A DNA stretch of 64,000 nucleotides, taken from Alligator mississippiensis (taxonomy: Eukaryota; Chordata; Crocodylia; Alligatoridae). The position numbers were made by a program, and so were the translations under genes. Below, in pieces: positions 1 to 13,800 of the stretch. A model generated the notes under the pieces. The model did not search any database. It saw nothing but the letters and a program-made list of their open reading frames with translations, and had not been told where the DNA came from. How positions within the stretch are numbered: position 1 is the stretch's first letter; the number at the start of each line of letters is the position of its first letter. The DNA lies in NCBI RefSeq assembly GCF_030867095.1, contig NC_081828.1:217465978-217529977 (forward strand), in the 5' to 3' direction.

Positions 1-1374
1 AACTGACCTGGGAAGTTAGTGACATGATTGGCCCTAAACCATGTCTCATGTATTTAAAACTTGCTGACACCCTTGCCTCGCTTTTGTGGCTGCCTCCCTG
101 TTTCTGCAGGGTGGACAAGGTCCCTCAGCAGGGGGTGTCAAATTACTCTCCCAGACCTCTGTGTGGGCATCCCTAAAATGATCCGCTTCGCCCGCATGCA
201 CGTCAAACAGGCATTCTCCTCCCTGCTGAGGTTTTCCTAGAAGGCAGTCTTGCAAGCTAGGTGAGGTGGCAGACTGGATGTGGAGCAGGGTTGCCAACTG
301 TCCATAAATATACAGACAACCCATAAGCAGTAGGGGGAAAAACAAACCCTTGATGCACAAAAATAATGGGAACTGTCTCTAAAAAACAGAGAATCAGTGA
401 GCTTGATGGACAGACAGAGCAGAGCAGTGCCACCTAGCATCGGAGTGGGAGCATGGCACCCTGCAGAGAGCACTTTCCAGGGCTTTGTGGTTCCCCCCTT
501 CTCTACTCCCCATCCATGTGCTGCCACTGCATTCCCCCACCCCTTATGCCTGCCTCTAATAGCTGCTTAGCCAGCATGGAGCTGTAGGGTTGGGAGAAGG
601 GAAAGGCGGCAGATAGAGGTCTGTGCTAGGACAGGTGGTGCAGGGCCGGTCGGGGTAAGGCTGTGGGGTGAGATGGGAGTGTGGTCAAGGGTGTCAGTGT
701 GTGAGAGGTGAATAGGGGACCTTGGGATGGGTGTAAAAACATTGCTGCAGTCAAGCAGGGTCACCAACCCAAGACATTTTTTTTTACTAATGATCTGCAA
801 ACAATTTTTATTATGGTGGGTGTTAACCCCTAAATATGAGCCCGGCCCTTGTCCCGGGCCTGGCAGAAGGATTATGCAAGACATCTGTCAGTAAAAACAC
901 GTCAGTAAAAAAAGTTCTGTCATCAGTAAAAAGTTTGCAGGTTGTCAGTAAACAAAAAAAAAATCTGGAATTGGCAACCCTGACGTGGAGACGCAACAGA
1001 AGGCTCCTGGAGGTTGCTTTGTGGCTACAATCCAGCCAGGCCTGTTTTAGATGACTTAGATGAAACCAGGTTGGTTGCAAGAACGTGATTGCACTTTGCC
1101 ATGGAGATTGGGGGAGCCTGGACGTTCCTCCTGTCAATACACGGAGCATAGAAAAGCAAGCTGCACAGTGGTGGAGGCTCTTCTGCAAAACTACTAGCAT
1201 GCTAGAAACACTGTTGCTTCCCCACTGGATGCTGCTTCTGGCCAAGCCCGTGTTGTCACTTCTTGCCCCAGGCTCCAGGCCATTTTCACCTGTCCTTTTG
1301 AAGAGGAGCTGCCAGTGCTCACTGCCTCTCAGATTTGGCTGCAGAGAGGATCTCCCATTTCTATCCAGGCATCA

Positions 1375-2043
1375 GGACTTGGGGGTTACAGCGGACAATA
1401 AGATAGTTATGAGCCAGCAGCGTGCCCTTGTTGCCAAAGGGGCTAACAGCATCCTGGGCTGCATTAGTAGGAGCGTTACTAGCAGATTGGGGGAAATGAT
1501 TCTTCCCCTCTATTCTGCACTGATGAGGCCACATCTGGAGTCTTGTGTCCTGTTCTGGGCCCCCCACTACAGAACGGATGTGGACAAGTTGGAGAGAGTC
1601 CAGTGGAGGGCAATGAAAATGGTTCAAGGGCTGGGGGACAGGACTGGTGAGGAGAGGCTGAGGGAACTGGGCTGATTTAATCTGCAGAGGAGAAGACCGA
1701 GGGGGATTGAATAGCAGCCTTCACCTCCCTGCAGGGGGGTGCAAAGAGGATGGAGCTGGGCTGGTCTCAGTGGGGGCAGATGACAGGACAAGGAGCAATG
1801 GGCTCAAGCTGCAGCAAGGGAAGTTGAGGTTGGATATTAGGAAAAACTCTCTCTCTAGGAGGGTGGTGAAGCACTGGAATGGGTTAAACAGAGAGGTGGT
1901 GGGATCTCTGTCCTTGGGGGTGTTTAAGACCTGGATAGACATCCTTAGCTGGGATGATGTAGCTGGGGCTGGTCCTGCTTGGAGCAGGGGGTTGGACTGG
2001 ATGTGACCTCCTGAGGTCCCTTCCAGCCCTCATTTTCTATGAT
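1375..2043 (+). mobile_element. CR1 LINE 3' fragment
   Basis: Translates into the CR1 reverse-transcriptase C-terminus (LGVTADNKIVMSQQ, then LPLYSALMRPHLESC and [10 protein letters not shown]) followed by the 3' untranslated tail, ending near TTTTCTATGAT. It is truncated at its 5' end like most CR1 copies. Confidence 0.85.
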
Positions 2044-5000
2044 CAGCTCATTGGCATAGTGCCCTGGATGCCCCCTTCTCGTTGCAATGATCACCCTCAA
2101 ACACTGCGTGCCTCCCTGCAGCTCACAGGTAAGAAGCAAGATGGGCCTCAAAACCCTCCATCAAGTCCTGAACTTTCCAAGAATCCCAGCCCAGGGCCAG
2201 TTTCCCCCAACCGGCATTGCAGGGAGCAGCCTTGTGTTCCAGGAGGCCCTTGGACATCAGGAACTGTCTGCAAAACTGTCATTTCTAGAGGGGAAGCAAT
2301 GGGGACCTGCTCCTGCGCCTGCCCCCTAGATGCTCTTCCTGCCCTGCAGGAGATATGTGGGCCTCACTGGAGCACTGATCACTGGAGGCCTCACCACAAA
2401 CCTGACCGATGCATGAACTCCGCACAGAAACAAAACTTGGAGGACTCACATGCCAAGAGCTGGGAAGCAGAGCTGAGGGTACAAGGTGGGATAGTCCAGT
2501 GGCAGGATGATGAGGCTGGAACAGGAACACCCAGGTCAGGATGTGAAACAAGCCCCGGTAAAGGACGGTTCGAGATCTTCAAGATGCAGATGGAATAATT
2601 TTGTTTGGAGCGCTGTATAAAAGGAGAACTGGAAAGCAATGGCAGCTTGCGTGGTGGTGTGCCGACTACCTGGTCACACGAACAGATGTCTCGGCTCCTG
2701 GTCTGATGCGCTTGTTAAGTCAAAAACGTGTTAGGGCTGTGCTTGTAGACAATAAACGTGAACGAATCTTTGCCACTGAAGCGAGCCTGTGGTCATCCTT
2801 TAAGACAAGGTTCATGTTGGGATCTTCTGGCTGCCACTTTGCTGGCACTGCAGTTCCTGAGACTTCAACACTGGGAGCACATCAGTAGCACCTGACGAGG
2901 GCAGCAGCAATGACACAATGATAACGTCAGAGGACAGGATAGTGCTGCACCTGGGTGCCACACATAGCAATGGGCAGCTGGAGAGCACGAAGAAGCATCA
3001 TGTACCAGCTCTCAGCAGCCACGACAACCTAGAAGACCGATGCTCCCATGTAAAAAGGTGGAGACAAGCCCCCAAGGGGGAATTGTCTGGGTAGAGACAC
3101 ACTGGGGAGGGGAAGGGCAGAGGAAGATGCACCCAGCCACACATCACCTATCATTTTATCACTGGTAAAATGCAGAGGTTTTCCAAGGGAGCTAAGCGCT
3201 AGACCACACTTCGGTGGTGGGTTCACCTGGTGTCCAGCCATAAAGGAACATGGCAACGACTGCACAGCTCACAGCGAGGCCTCGTTTGGGACAGGAAGTG
3301 AAGATGACATCGTCCAATCACATTGCAGGGGGGACGTACAAAGGCAGAACAGGATGACCAGGCTTGAGATTTGGTTAGCCTGATGAGTTAACCAATTGTA
3401 ATGCTGCAGAGACCGGCATGCAACCTTCACTGCCACACGGGCAAGACCTCCTCTGGACACCCCACTGGAAAGACAGTGCCCCTAGTTGTGCCAGCAGCAC
3501 AACGCCAACTCAGAGGGACAAATATCCCCTGCTGATCAGCACCGTCTCCTGCAGAGCCTGGGTCTTCAGGGAAATGTCTCCTCCAATTGCTCACCACACC
3601 CTTCCAAGTCAGGGCTAGCAAAGGCAACAGGGCTGCACGTGTTCACCGAGCCCTTTCCCACCCAAAGGCATTCCAAGATGTTGTTCCTTCAAGGACCTGA
3701 GAGGCCGACTGCTCCGCCTAGGTGCTTGTATTGGAAATAGGCATCATCACCAGTATGTACCAGTATCTGCCTGGCCCCCTATGCTTTCTGTGCTGAGAGC
3801 AGTGCTTCCAGTGCTCGTTGCATACACAAATTCTAACCCTACAAGCCAAGCAGCTGTCCTGGTCCTGCTGGCCTCAATACAAGTTTTCCCCTTGGATTTC
3901 AGCTGGACTCAAACTGGGCCTTCAGTGCAAGAGACAGTCCACAGAGCCACTGACCAGGTACCGGAAGGCAAGGAGATGGTGGGCAAAGACAGCTACAGTA
4001 GGTAGAAGCAGAACTAACAGAGGGATCCTGACACACAGAAGGGAGAGACTTCTTCTGTGAGAGTGGCATGAAAGAGCCTGGGAGCACAATGGAGAGAGCA
4101 ATTAGGAGAAAGACTGGGGGCAGAGCCGAGGTCAGATGGCAATTCCACAGGTAATTCAGGCCTGCCAAGTTACATGCAGTGGTGTGTGCAAGTCTGGCTG
4201 TGGATCCTTGGCCTATGCAAAGCTGAGGAATATGAGAGTTAGAACCAGCGGCAGAGAAAGCAGCAGGCACTCCACGCTGAGAGGAAGAAACCAGGGCAGA
4301 GTTAGACGCCCCAATAGACTCAGAAACCCAAAGCTGCTCTTGGAAATGCAGGCGGGAGCACTTATGGGAGACTCACCGGCAGGATTTGAATCAGAGCCCG
4401 CCTGTCTGCTGGGAACGTGCTGAGATCACAGTTCCAAGATTACCTGTGAGATGCACAAGTGGCATCAGCTGTACTGTGTGTCCATCTCAGACACCACTCA
4501 GCCCCCTCTCCCCTGCATCCGACTTCTGTGTTTTCCTCCAACATTTAGCCTTCCTTTCTCATCATTTCCTCCTAATGAGCTCCTGTGTGCTGTACCCCAT
4601 GCCACTTGCACCCAAACCCAGCATTGGCTAAGATCCCTGTAAAATGGCTTTGGCGGTTTTCAGAACGTGCAAATGGGCAAAGAGGAGTATTTAGCCAGAG
4701 GATCTTCCAGGGTAACAACAAAGCTGAAACCAAGCCCTTTGAAAGCTCTGCTTTGTTCCTCAGCCCAGGGGTTAGAAGACAGAAATGGAAGAGGATTTCA
4801 AAAGTAGGCAGTGGCTGTCCTAGCATGCCAGAGGTGGCAGCTATCAGGAACCAAGGGTGGAGACTGCAGGACAGGTATTACACCACCAGCACTGGGAGTC
4901 ACACACCCTGCAGCTTCCCCCAACCAGGCTCCTTTCTCCATTTCCCTGCAGGCTACCTTCCATCCCTCTCTGCAAAGATGCCCTATAAAAGTCTTCCCAT

Positions 5001-5272
5001 CATGCCAGGTACACCATGCATCTCCTATTCTCCTCCCCCCCTGCCCATGCCAAGGGGCTCCAAGTTGCTTCTTTGTCCCCATAGCAAGATCCAGGATCCC
5101 CCTATACCCCTATTCTTTCTTTCCTTATTTTGCTCAGCAGGTAAGTCACTCAGAGCATCCCCACAGGGTGATGGGGGACTGCACTATGCCGGAAGCTGTT
5201 AGTGGGCATCTTTGCCCTCTGGATGATTCCAGCCCTGGCTGAAGTTGCTGGTCTGTTAACCAGGGTCTAGGA
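2044..5272. other. Gene-free flank downstream of ELP6
   Basis: Only short open frames without recognisable domains. No exon, RNA gene or clear repeat was identified here. Confidence 0.4.
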
Positions 5273-5638
5273 GAGGGGTGCTCAATCCCTGGCCCACAGG
5301 CCAGATCCAGCACCCAGAGCCATGTCATCCAGCCTGTGGACCCTCCCCATGGACCTGTGGGGTACCTGCAGGCTGCAGACTGGGTGCACAAGGTGGTTCA
5401 TGGCCTTATTCCGGTGTGCAGGGTTTGGCAGGGGCAACATAGGGCCTAACACTGGCTGGGAGGAAGCAGCGTGGGTCCTCAAGGCCCAACCCCAGCACAC
5501 AGTGGCTGGGCAGAGGCAGTGTGGTGCCTCTGGAGCCCAATCCTGGTTGGGCAGGGGCTAGGGGGAGATGGCACAGGGCCTGATCCAGTCCATGAACTGG
5601 CCCTGCACCATTCATTTGGTCAAAACTGAGCACCACTG
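5273..5638. mobile_element. Non-autonomous hAT-like element
   Basis: Begins GAGGGGTGCTCAATC and its other end, read inverted, is CAGTGGTGCTCAGTT. The interior has the 'GGCCNNNNGGCCAGATCCAGC' style typical of vertebrate hAT-derived elements. No convincing 8-bp target duplication was found. Confidence 0.5.
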
Positions 5639-6956
5639 CTGTAGGCGGTCCTGGCAGCTCCTTTCCCCCCATCCCCCTGGGGTTTTCCAGTTTTTACCAC
5701 AATAAAGTCCCAGGCATCAAGCCCAAGAACATCCCGTGAGACGCCAGGACACGAGGAGCGGCATCCCAAAGCAACAAGGAGCCAGGGGCCATCGAGGCAA
5801 GGGCAAGAGAGGCAGCTCCCAGGACAGGCTGGAAAAAATGCTTAGAAGGGAACAGTGAAGCCTCCTAGCTGAGTGTCCAGCGGAGAACATTCCCAGTGGT
5901 GCAATGGGCCCGGTCCAGCAGGTACCACAGCATTTTTATCTGCCCTAGAAAAAATATTCACTTCTGGAATATATCACATGCATCAGGCCTGCAGGAATTC
6001 TTGTCAGGCACTGAACACAGCTTGGCTTTGTTACATGCCTGCTCGAGGTTTAACTGCTGAGCCCAGCCCTATAATTTACTAATGAAGAGTGTTAAGATAA
6101 TTGATGGGGACCAAGGCCTGTGCTACCATGTGGGAGGAACAGAGATAAACCTCTCCCATGTGCTGCACCAACACGCCAGTGTGTGCAAGCTCCCAGCTTG
6201 TATTTGTATTTAAAATCATAATCCCAGCCCCTCCTGCCCTGGAGACCACCTGACTGTGAGCAGAAAGAACGTGCTGCCTGAGTCTGCAGAGATGCTCGAG
6301 GCGCATCTGTGTTGGAGGACAAGGGGGCTTGCTCTTATCATGTGTGGCTGCTTAATAGAAGCAATCTGGTTATTTCCATGGCTTAGCCATTTGCTATAAA
6401 CTTGGACTTGAGCTGGTGACCGGCGCAATGACTCAGGAAGGTGACCTTGCCTTCCCTCGTGTTTGCACCCAATTCTGACGAGCTGCCCCCACTTCAGGGC
6501 TCACAGAACAGCCCTTTTGGCAGCAGAGATGCAGCTGCTGACACTGGAAGTCTGCAGCTGGACCAGAAAGCAACCTGCCCTCCAGTCTCTGCTCCTTTCA
6601 TCTCACCAGGATGTGCGCTCTGAAGCCCACCAAGGAGGATTGAAGATGGCAAGCTTAGCAGAAACATCCAGGTGACTCAAGGGACTGTGGCTGGAACTTG
6701 CCAAGAACGCCAGCAGTGTCTTCTATTCACAGCTGGCCTTTCTGCTCAAGCAAGCCCTCGCCACCCCCCAGCTGTCACATCATGGTATCGGTTAACTTAC
6801 TGCTTGTAACTTTTTAAATTAAAGCCAAGTGAGTGATGAGCTCCCAGCAGGGTTATCTCAGACAGATGCTGGTGGTGCCTAGGATTAATTACTTGCATTC
6901 CAAAAATGGCTGGAGACTCCAGCAGAGAAAGTGGGCCAAGAACAGTAGGATCTGTA
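5639..6956. other. Gene-free flank beyond ELP6
   Basis: No exon or repeat family recognised. Further CSPG5-SCAP block genes expected in this direction were not seen. Confidence 0.35.
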
Positions 6957-6962
6957 TTTAAT
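6957..6962 (-). promoter_or_regulatory. Candidate ELP6 polyadenylation signal (ATTAAA)
   Basis: The first ATTAAA/AATAAA-type hexamer I found on the minus strand downstream of the ELP6 stop, about 800 bases away. The choice rests on motif alone; the true 3' end could lie elsewhere. Confidence 0.2.
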
Positions 6963-7760
6963 ACAAAATGAGAAATGTAACGTGAGGAGCCCACACTTGA
7001 ATTAGACATAACCAGATGGGGGAGAGAGGGGTTGATGCAGCCAACCATGAGCGTGTCCGCGTCGCAGCAGCCCAGGTCCTTTCTTCTGCCAGTGGGGAAG
7101 GACCAGCTGTATGGACTCAGCTGGGCTTTCTGCCAGCTATTGCAGCCCCTTTGCCAGCTGGTGCTTCCCAGGGTGCACCCCACACCCTGCCAAGGTGCCT
7201 CCCATGCCCTACCAGCATAGCTGCTTAAGCCAAGCTGCCCAGGTCTAACAGGAGCTATGCAGAGCCTTCAAGAAGACGTGCTGGGGGCTTCCTCCCAGCA
7301 GCTGCTCTCTGCCACCAGAACTAGCAGTCACATGAAAGGAAGGCCTTGGATTGCAAGTGCAGCAGGGCACCAACTAGCCCCCATGTGCCCAACGCTTGGC
7401 ACCACAGATGCCCGGTCCTCTCTGCAATACAAACAGTCAGTGTCGGCCTGGAGATGGCAGCTGCCCGCCAGACGTATCTGCATTTGGAATTCATTGATCA
7501 CTGCAGTACATTTTGCTCTTCCCAGTTCCCTGAGGCTGGAACGCGGCCCGAGGGCAGGGCAGAGGGAATGGGCTTAGGCTCCGATCCCACAACAAGCACC
7601 AGCCAAGTGAATCACTGCACCCAGACAGATCTCAGCAGGGCTGAGGCTGCATCAGGATGTTTGGGGGCAGTGATGGGAGAGGGACTGGGCTGAGCTGCTG
7701 CCACATTCTGTTTTCCCAGGTATTAAGCACCACCGTCCTCTCTGCCCCAGGCCTCCAAGA

Positions 7761-7889
7761 TCACAGCACGGCCGCGGACATCCCTCTGGCGAAGAACGTG
7801 ACATTCCTGTCCTGAATTTTGTACTGGTAGGTTCGGGGGAGATCCCTCTCTGTGGACAGCACTGCTGGCCCCCTTGGAATGATCTTCAG
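7761..7889 (-). CDS. ELP6: ELP6 coding exon 7 (residues 225-266 and stop)
   Basis: The acceptor is TTTGCAG. The exon reads [17 protein letters not shown], then [19 protein letters not shown], and ends AAVL with TGA at 7763-7761. The C-terminal block closely matches the mammalian family end. Confidence 0.95.
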   Translation of the reverse strand: MKIIPRGPAVLSTERDLPRTYQYKIQDRNVTFFARGMSAAVL

Positions 7890-10800
7890 CTGCAAACAAG
7901 AAACGAGATTGGGAGCAGCTTTCCTGTGGCTGCCGTCACAGCCCCATCGTCCCGAGAGAAAGGCCTGACATGTCAACGATTCAGCTTAGGCTAAAAAGCC
8001 TTTCAAGTCCCTCACTGGCCTGGCTGGAAGGGTTGTGACTGCCAACCGAGGGATCACCCTACAGTCACCAAAGCAGGCACCTTTGCTGGCAGTGGCCTGA
8101 GCAGAGGCCAAGCAGCTAACTGAGTCCTCAATAGTGCTCTGCCCTTCCTGGCCTCCAAACCAGGCCTGGGGTCATCTGAAGAGGTTGCTGAGAGAAGTTC
8201 CTCCATGTTATACCACAGCCATCATCACCTCTGTGCTAGAGGAGCAGCCCAGGCTGTGCTGCAGGTGGTCTCTGCAGAGCCTCAGTCCCCGTTGTCCTAC
8301 CTTCCCCTCCCAGCAGCACGGACTTCATGGCACGTACCTCCCGCAGCAAGTTTGCAGGGTCAGAGCCTTGCTTTGCTCTGGCTGCACCATACCAGGGGAT
8401 CTGAGCCAGCAGGGTGAAGCCTGGAGATCAGCAGAGAGCTGCTATAATGGCTCTTTCCTCTCCCAAAAGGTCACGGCAGGAGGAGGGGATGTCATTACCA
8501 TGCCAGCACACCATTACTGTCAAGGGTACTGAGTAGGACAGCCCAAGGGCTGCTCTACAGGACAGAGCAGTCCTTGCAGGAACCTCTCCAGAGTCTATTG
8601 CAATACAAACCACCCCAGGGCTCTAGCCCTGTGCTGCATGGGAACTTCCTGACTGCCACGTGTCATCCATCAGCAAGAGAAGGGAGCAAACTCTCCCAGG
8701 AGTTACCTGTCCATGGATGTCTTTGCAGTAGCCGGTGGCCAGCCCCTCTGCCCACAGGATGAGGTTGCTCTGGTGACACAGGGCGTTCACGACCAACTCA
8801 TTCTCCGTATCATCCGAGTCCTCCCTGCTGTGCACCAGCACTACGACGTTCCCCTGGAGCAGAGAGTGCCAGAGAGCAGTTAACTCCTGTGCTGACAGCC
8901 ACCTCCAGGTCATGGGAGGAGATAAAGGACCTGCACTCGCACAAACACAGCGTGTCCTAAGTTACCAAGCCCCCTAGCTCCACTGCATCCGCACCAGTCT
9001 GGGTCCTGAATCAGAGAGGTGGGAGAAGAACCAGGTTACATAACACCTCTCCAGCCTAAAAATACATGAAGGTTGTGTTACAAAGCAGCTGCTACCAGCT
9101 GCACTGATCTGTAAGCAGATTCAAAAGCCTCGGAAACACTAAGCAGAGAGCTAGCCCTGTTTGGGGTCAGGAAGGAACTGTACCCCATGGTCAAACTGGC
9201 ACAGACTGGAGGGGATTTCACCTTCCTCTGTAGTGCAGTGTGGCTTCTTCCTGGGATCTCTGGAGCATGTATTAACAACCTTTTATAGAAGCAGGTCACT
9301 GGCTGCTGTGGCCTCCCTGCTTTACCTGTGGCAAGTTCAGGGGCGAAGCCTGGTGTTGTGTCAGGGCTGACTGTGTTGTTTTGCTAAGAGGGTGACAATG
9401 GATTTGTGTGGGATGGTTTGGACAGGGTGATCCTGCCTCTGGAGGTCCCTTCCAGCCAACTTTTCTCTGATTCTGTGAAGAGAGGCACTGCCAGGGGGAT
9501 AGTTCCCATCAGTCATGCTGTGGGAGATGGGGTGGGGAAGGGGGAGTTTTGAACAACCCAATGCTACTTCCAGATCGTGTAAGTCTGCCTCAGCCCACAT
9601 GGACCTGTTCATTAACATATTTTTTGCTGGCTTTTTTCTTTTTTTAATGAAAAGGCCTGATCCAGCTGTAACAGACTCTCCCCCGTTTCCCCAGGGCAGC
9701 CAAGATTGATTATAAAAGCAGTGGGTGCTGATTTTTGCCCACCAGCCTACAGAGCTCCTCTTGTGCTGTTTCACATCCTGCTCTCCCCTCAGTGTCTTGC
9801 CTAGTGAATCCACTTCTTACCCTTAAAGAAACCCCATTCAGGTGCTTGAAGGTCACCCTGTCCCCCACAAGTTTTCCAGTGCCCAAGATCTAGTCTCTTG
9901 CTCTATCCAAGACACTATGGAGAACAGTTCAGTTCAGGCTCCTGTCTGAAGAGCCGGAGACACATAACCGGTATGGCTGAGGTACAGCCAATCCCATGTC
10001 TGACCCTCAAGACCCCACCAACTCTTTGCTTGGGAAAAGAAGAGATGAAAAATATTTCTTTCTTCCATCTGCATAGAGGACATCACTTTACCCCAATAAC
10101 CAGTTATCCCTCAGTGTCCTGGAGCAGGGATGGGGAGACCTCACTTCCCTGGCCACCAAAAAACACCCTGGTGTCATGGAGCACAGGGGATGTTAAACAG
10201 CACAGAGCCACATCTAACAGCCGGAGGCCAACCCCACTCTCGCACCATGGTGATGCTCTGAAATACCTCTAATTCAAATGGGAACTGCAGAAGGAGTTTG
10301 GGCCCATGCCTGAGCTGGAACTGGATCACTATCCCAAAGGGCAAAGCCCGCTCAGCTCATTAGTACCCAACAGCAGGCAGCAGCTCTGCCCCGTGGAGGA
10401 AAAGCAGTGGTTGCTAATCCCAGGCAAAGCAGCGCTGATTGAAGGGAAGAATGCCGCTGAGAAGCAGCCTGGATATTCAACTTCTGTCTGGGCTGGTTTG
10501 GACAGGGCTGACCCTGCCTTAGACAGGGGTTGGACTCAATGACTTCTAGAGGTCCCTTCCAGCCCATCTCTCCGATTCTAATTGTGGGCAGGGGGAGCAG
10601 AGAAGCCCGGCCATACCTTTAGCTGAGAGCACACAGTGGCCCTGCAGTAATGGATGAAATCCAACACATCCACAGGCCTCATGCCCAGGCTGAGCAGGAC
10701 GCTGACATCATCCACGAGCAGCACAGGACACTTCCAGGAATCACTCTCCGAGGGCGTCAGGGATGTGCGGACAAACTCGTACAGGGCTTTCAGGTTAGAG

Positions 10801-13800
10801 CCACCCTCTCTGGAAGAGAAGACAAGTGTCCCTGGGCCTGGTGCGCCTGCTGCACTGGCCCTGCTCTCATTAGAAGCTGGTGCAACTAAAGCAGCATGAC
10901 CTCCTCTGTGACAAAAAGCAGCTGTATCTGATGCAAAGGTGCTTTGCACTGGGACAAGCACTGCTAGTGCAATGCAGCCATGACACAGTGCTTCTGTCAC
11001 GCTCATTTCTCCGTGGGTGCAGACAAGAGCACTGCAGAGTGCAGAGAGAGAGAGGAATAGCTTATTACTGCTGAAAAGCTCTGTCCCATGTCTTGTAGGG
11101 GCCCCTGCAGCTGTACAACTGCCCTGTGCATCTGAGAAAGTTTCCCTCTAAGGATCCCCTTCCAGTAGCTCACCCAGCCTGTCTCCAGGCCAGAAGTACA
11201 GGGAAAGAGGCCCACTCCATCCCTCAGCCCCCAGCAGAGAGCAGGATGGAGCCACTTCCTTCCTCAGCAGCCAGGAGAGCCCCAGGTAGGCACAGTCACA
11301 GCAACACAGCGAGTATTTCAGGGTTTCTGAGTCATTTCCATTTGTGAGTGTGAACTGAATGCTGGACCTACAGCCTTGCAGATATCTAACCCTGTTTATC
11401 CAGGCAGCAGTGAGATAGGCACAGCACCAGCCTGACACGCACTGCCCAGAGCTAACATGCCAGGGAGGGCCAAGTGCCAGCCGACAGCAAGCCCAAGCAG
11501 ATAGCCAGCGGTGTAACTGCTTACACCACCTGTCCAGCTGCAGCCCAGAATCACATCATGGCAAGGTTGTAGCATGCCCACGTACTGCAGCAGCCAGAGG
11601 TGGAAGTCAGTTGCCTGTCGGAGCCCAGAAGCCTCCCAGGCACATGCAGACACAGCGAACGTGCAAGTGAACCTTGCACCTTTGACTAGGAAGCGTGTGG
11701 GAGAAGGGAAGGGCTAAGGACTGGCTGGTCAGTGCCAGGCATGGTGCAAAAGGAGGTAAGAAAAACTTCTTTGCTGTTAGAGCAGGGAAGCAGTGGGATA
11801 GCTGCCAGGGAAGCTGTGGACTTCCCATTGCTGGAGGTGTTCAAGGAGAGGTTGGACGGCCGCTGGTGGAGGACAGTCTAGGTGTAGCTCTGCTGTCTTC
11901 TACCATGGGGACTTCCCAGGCTTCTGGGCTGTAGTGTTTGCCCCCTTCCCTCCTTTCTGCTATTATGTCACAGTATTTTTAAACCTCCCTCAGAGGCATT
12001 AGGTGCTGGCTGCAGCCCAGGTTGGGAATGGAGACTGGGCTGTGCCAGTACTCCTGCTGGGACTCAACCCAGGAGGGTCCTAGCTAGAGGGTCTTGCCCC
12101 TCCACTTAAGCTCAGGCCAATGCTGCATTTGAGGTCAGGAAGGGGCTTTACCCTGGGGTCAGATTGGTACAGACTGGACAGAGGTTTGCCTTCCTCTGTA
12201 GCAAGGGGTGTAGCCTCTACCTGGGATCTCTTGAGCCTATATTAACAACCTTTTGTAGAAGCAGGACACTGGGTGCCGTGGTTCCCCCGCTTTCTCTGCG
12301 GCCAGTGCATATGTGATGCCTTGTGTTGTGTCAGGGCTGATGGAAATTTTACAGATTCGATTATGGATTTGTATAGGATGGTATGGACAGGGCTGACCCT
12401 GCCTCAGGCAGGGGGTTGGACTAGATGTGACCTCGGCAGCAACCTTCCAGCCCAACTTCTCTATGATTCTTTGAAATCCTCCCAGACAGGAGCTGCTTCT
12501 CACAAAGGCATGAGTCTTGGCTGAAGCCAATTCCTCAGAGTCTCAAAGAACAGAGAAAGCAAAGCTAGCAGCTGAGGGGGAAGACCCAAAGCCTGGTCTG
12601 CTCAGACGGGGGACCTGGACTGTACAGGTCCCAGCAGGGGGAGAGCGGAGGTGCTGGTGACTAAGGACAGGACAGATGACCTGTGGTGTTGGGCACTATC
12701 TCAAGCTTGGACTGACTCATGTGTCTGCACTTAGAAGGGTCAGTGCACGTGTTGCTACTACCAATAAAAGACTTGAAGAGTGATTGCCGTCACATGCAGC
12801 ACCTGGAAGGAGGGGTCAGAAGGGAGCTCTGTTGCAACTGCTGCCACGTGGCACCAGCTACATTGGTCCCTGGGCCGGGTGCTGAGCCCACACACTGTTG
12901 CTTGTACTCTTCCTAAAGGCTCAGACCTGATAAACTGCAGAGGGTTTGGCTGTCCCGTGGGTGGCTCCTCCTTGAACAGGACCTCGAAGCAGGACTTCAG
13001 GCCTTCCAGGAACACGAGCTGTCCCCGTTCCTTGGCTGCAGGCAGGCTGACTCCCTGGGGACAGAAGGACATTACAACACCAGTGGCCTCACACAAATAA
13101 CCATGTGCACCCCAGCCCTAATCTCATGTACTCTGAAGCCAGACCCCAGCTGAATCCCATGCAATAGTGGAGACAGACAGCTCAGCTTTCCACACTGCTG
13201 GATGCACCCACTTCCTGCATTTTGCCAAACCCTCTGAAGCAACTGCACTGAACATTTTCCATGTCCTTTGGAGCTCAACCCCTCTAAATGACACTATTTG
13301 AAGGAGTCCTCAGTAATTAAAGGTGTCCTCGCAACACCTGTGGGATGCAGGTAGCATGATTATTACTTACAGCTGGAGGAAAAAAAGAACACATTAAATA
13401 CAGAGAAGGGCAACCAAGATGATCAGGGGTATGGAGCAGCAGCTGTGCCTGGAGCAAGGGAAAAGGCTGGGCAACTTCGTTTGGAAAGGAGGTTGAGGAG
13501 TCTTTAATGTCAGAAAGAACGTGGACAAGGTGAACACTCACCAAGTCCCAGGAAACAAGAAGTGGGGGGGACCCCTAAAACGAGCAGGAAATAGGATTAA
13601 AACCAACAAAAGAAAGGACTTCTGCAGGCAGCACGTAGCTGACTTGAGGAACTCCGTGCCACAACAGGCTGTAGAGGCAGATTGTATAGCTAGGTTAAAA
13701 AAAGGACCAGACAAATTCATGGAGAACAGGCCCACTGGGAGCAACGGGATTAGAAGGGTCAGGGGTGTATCCTCTGAGAGCCCCAAACCAATGATGCTGG

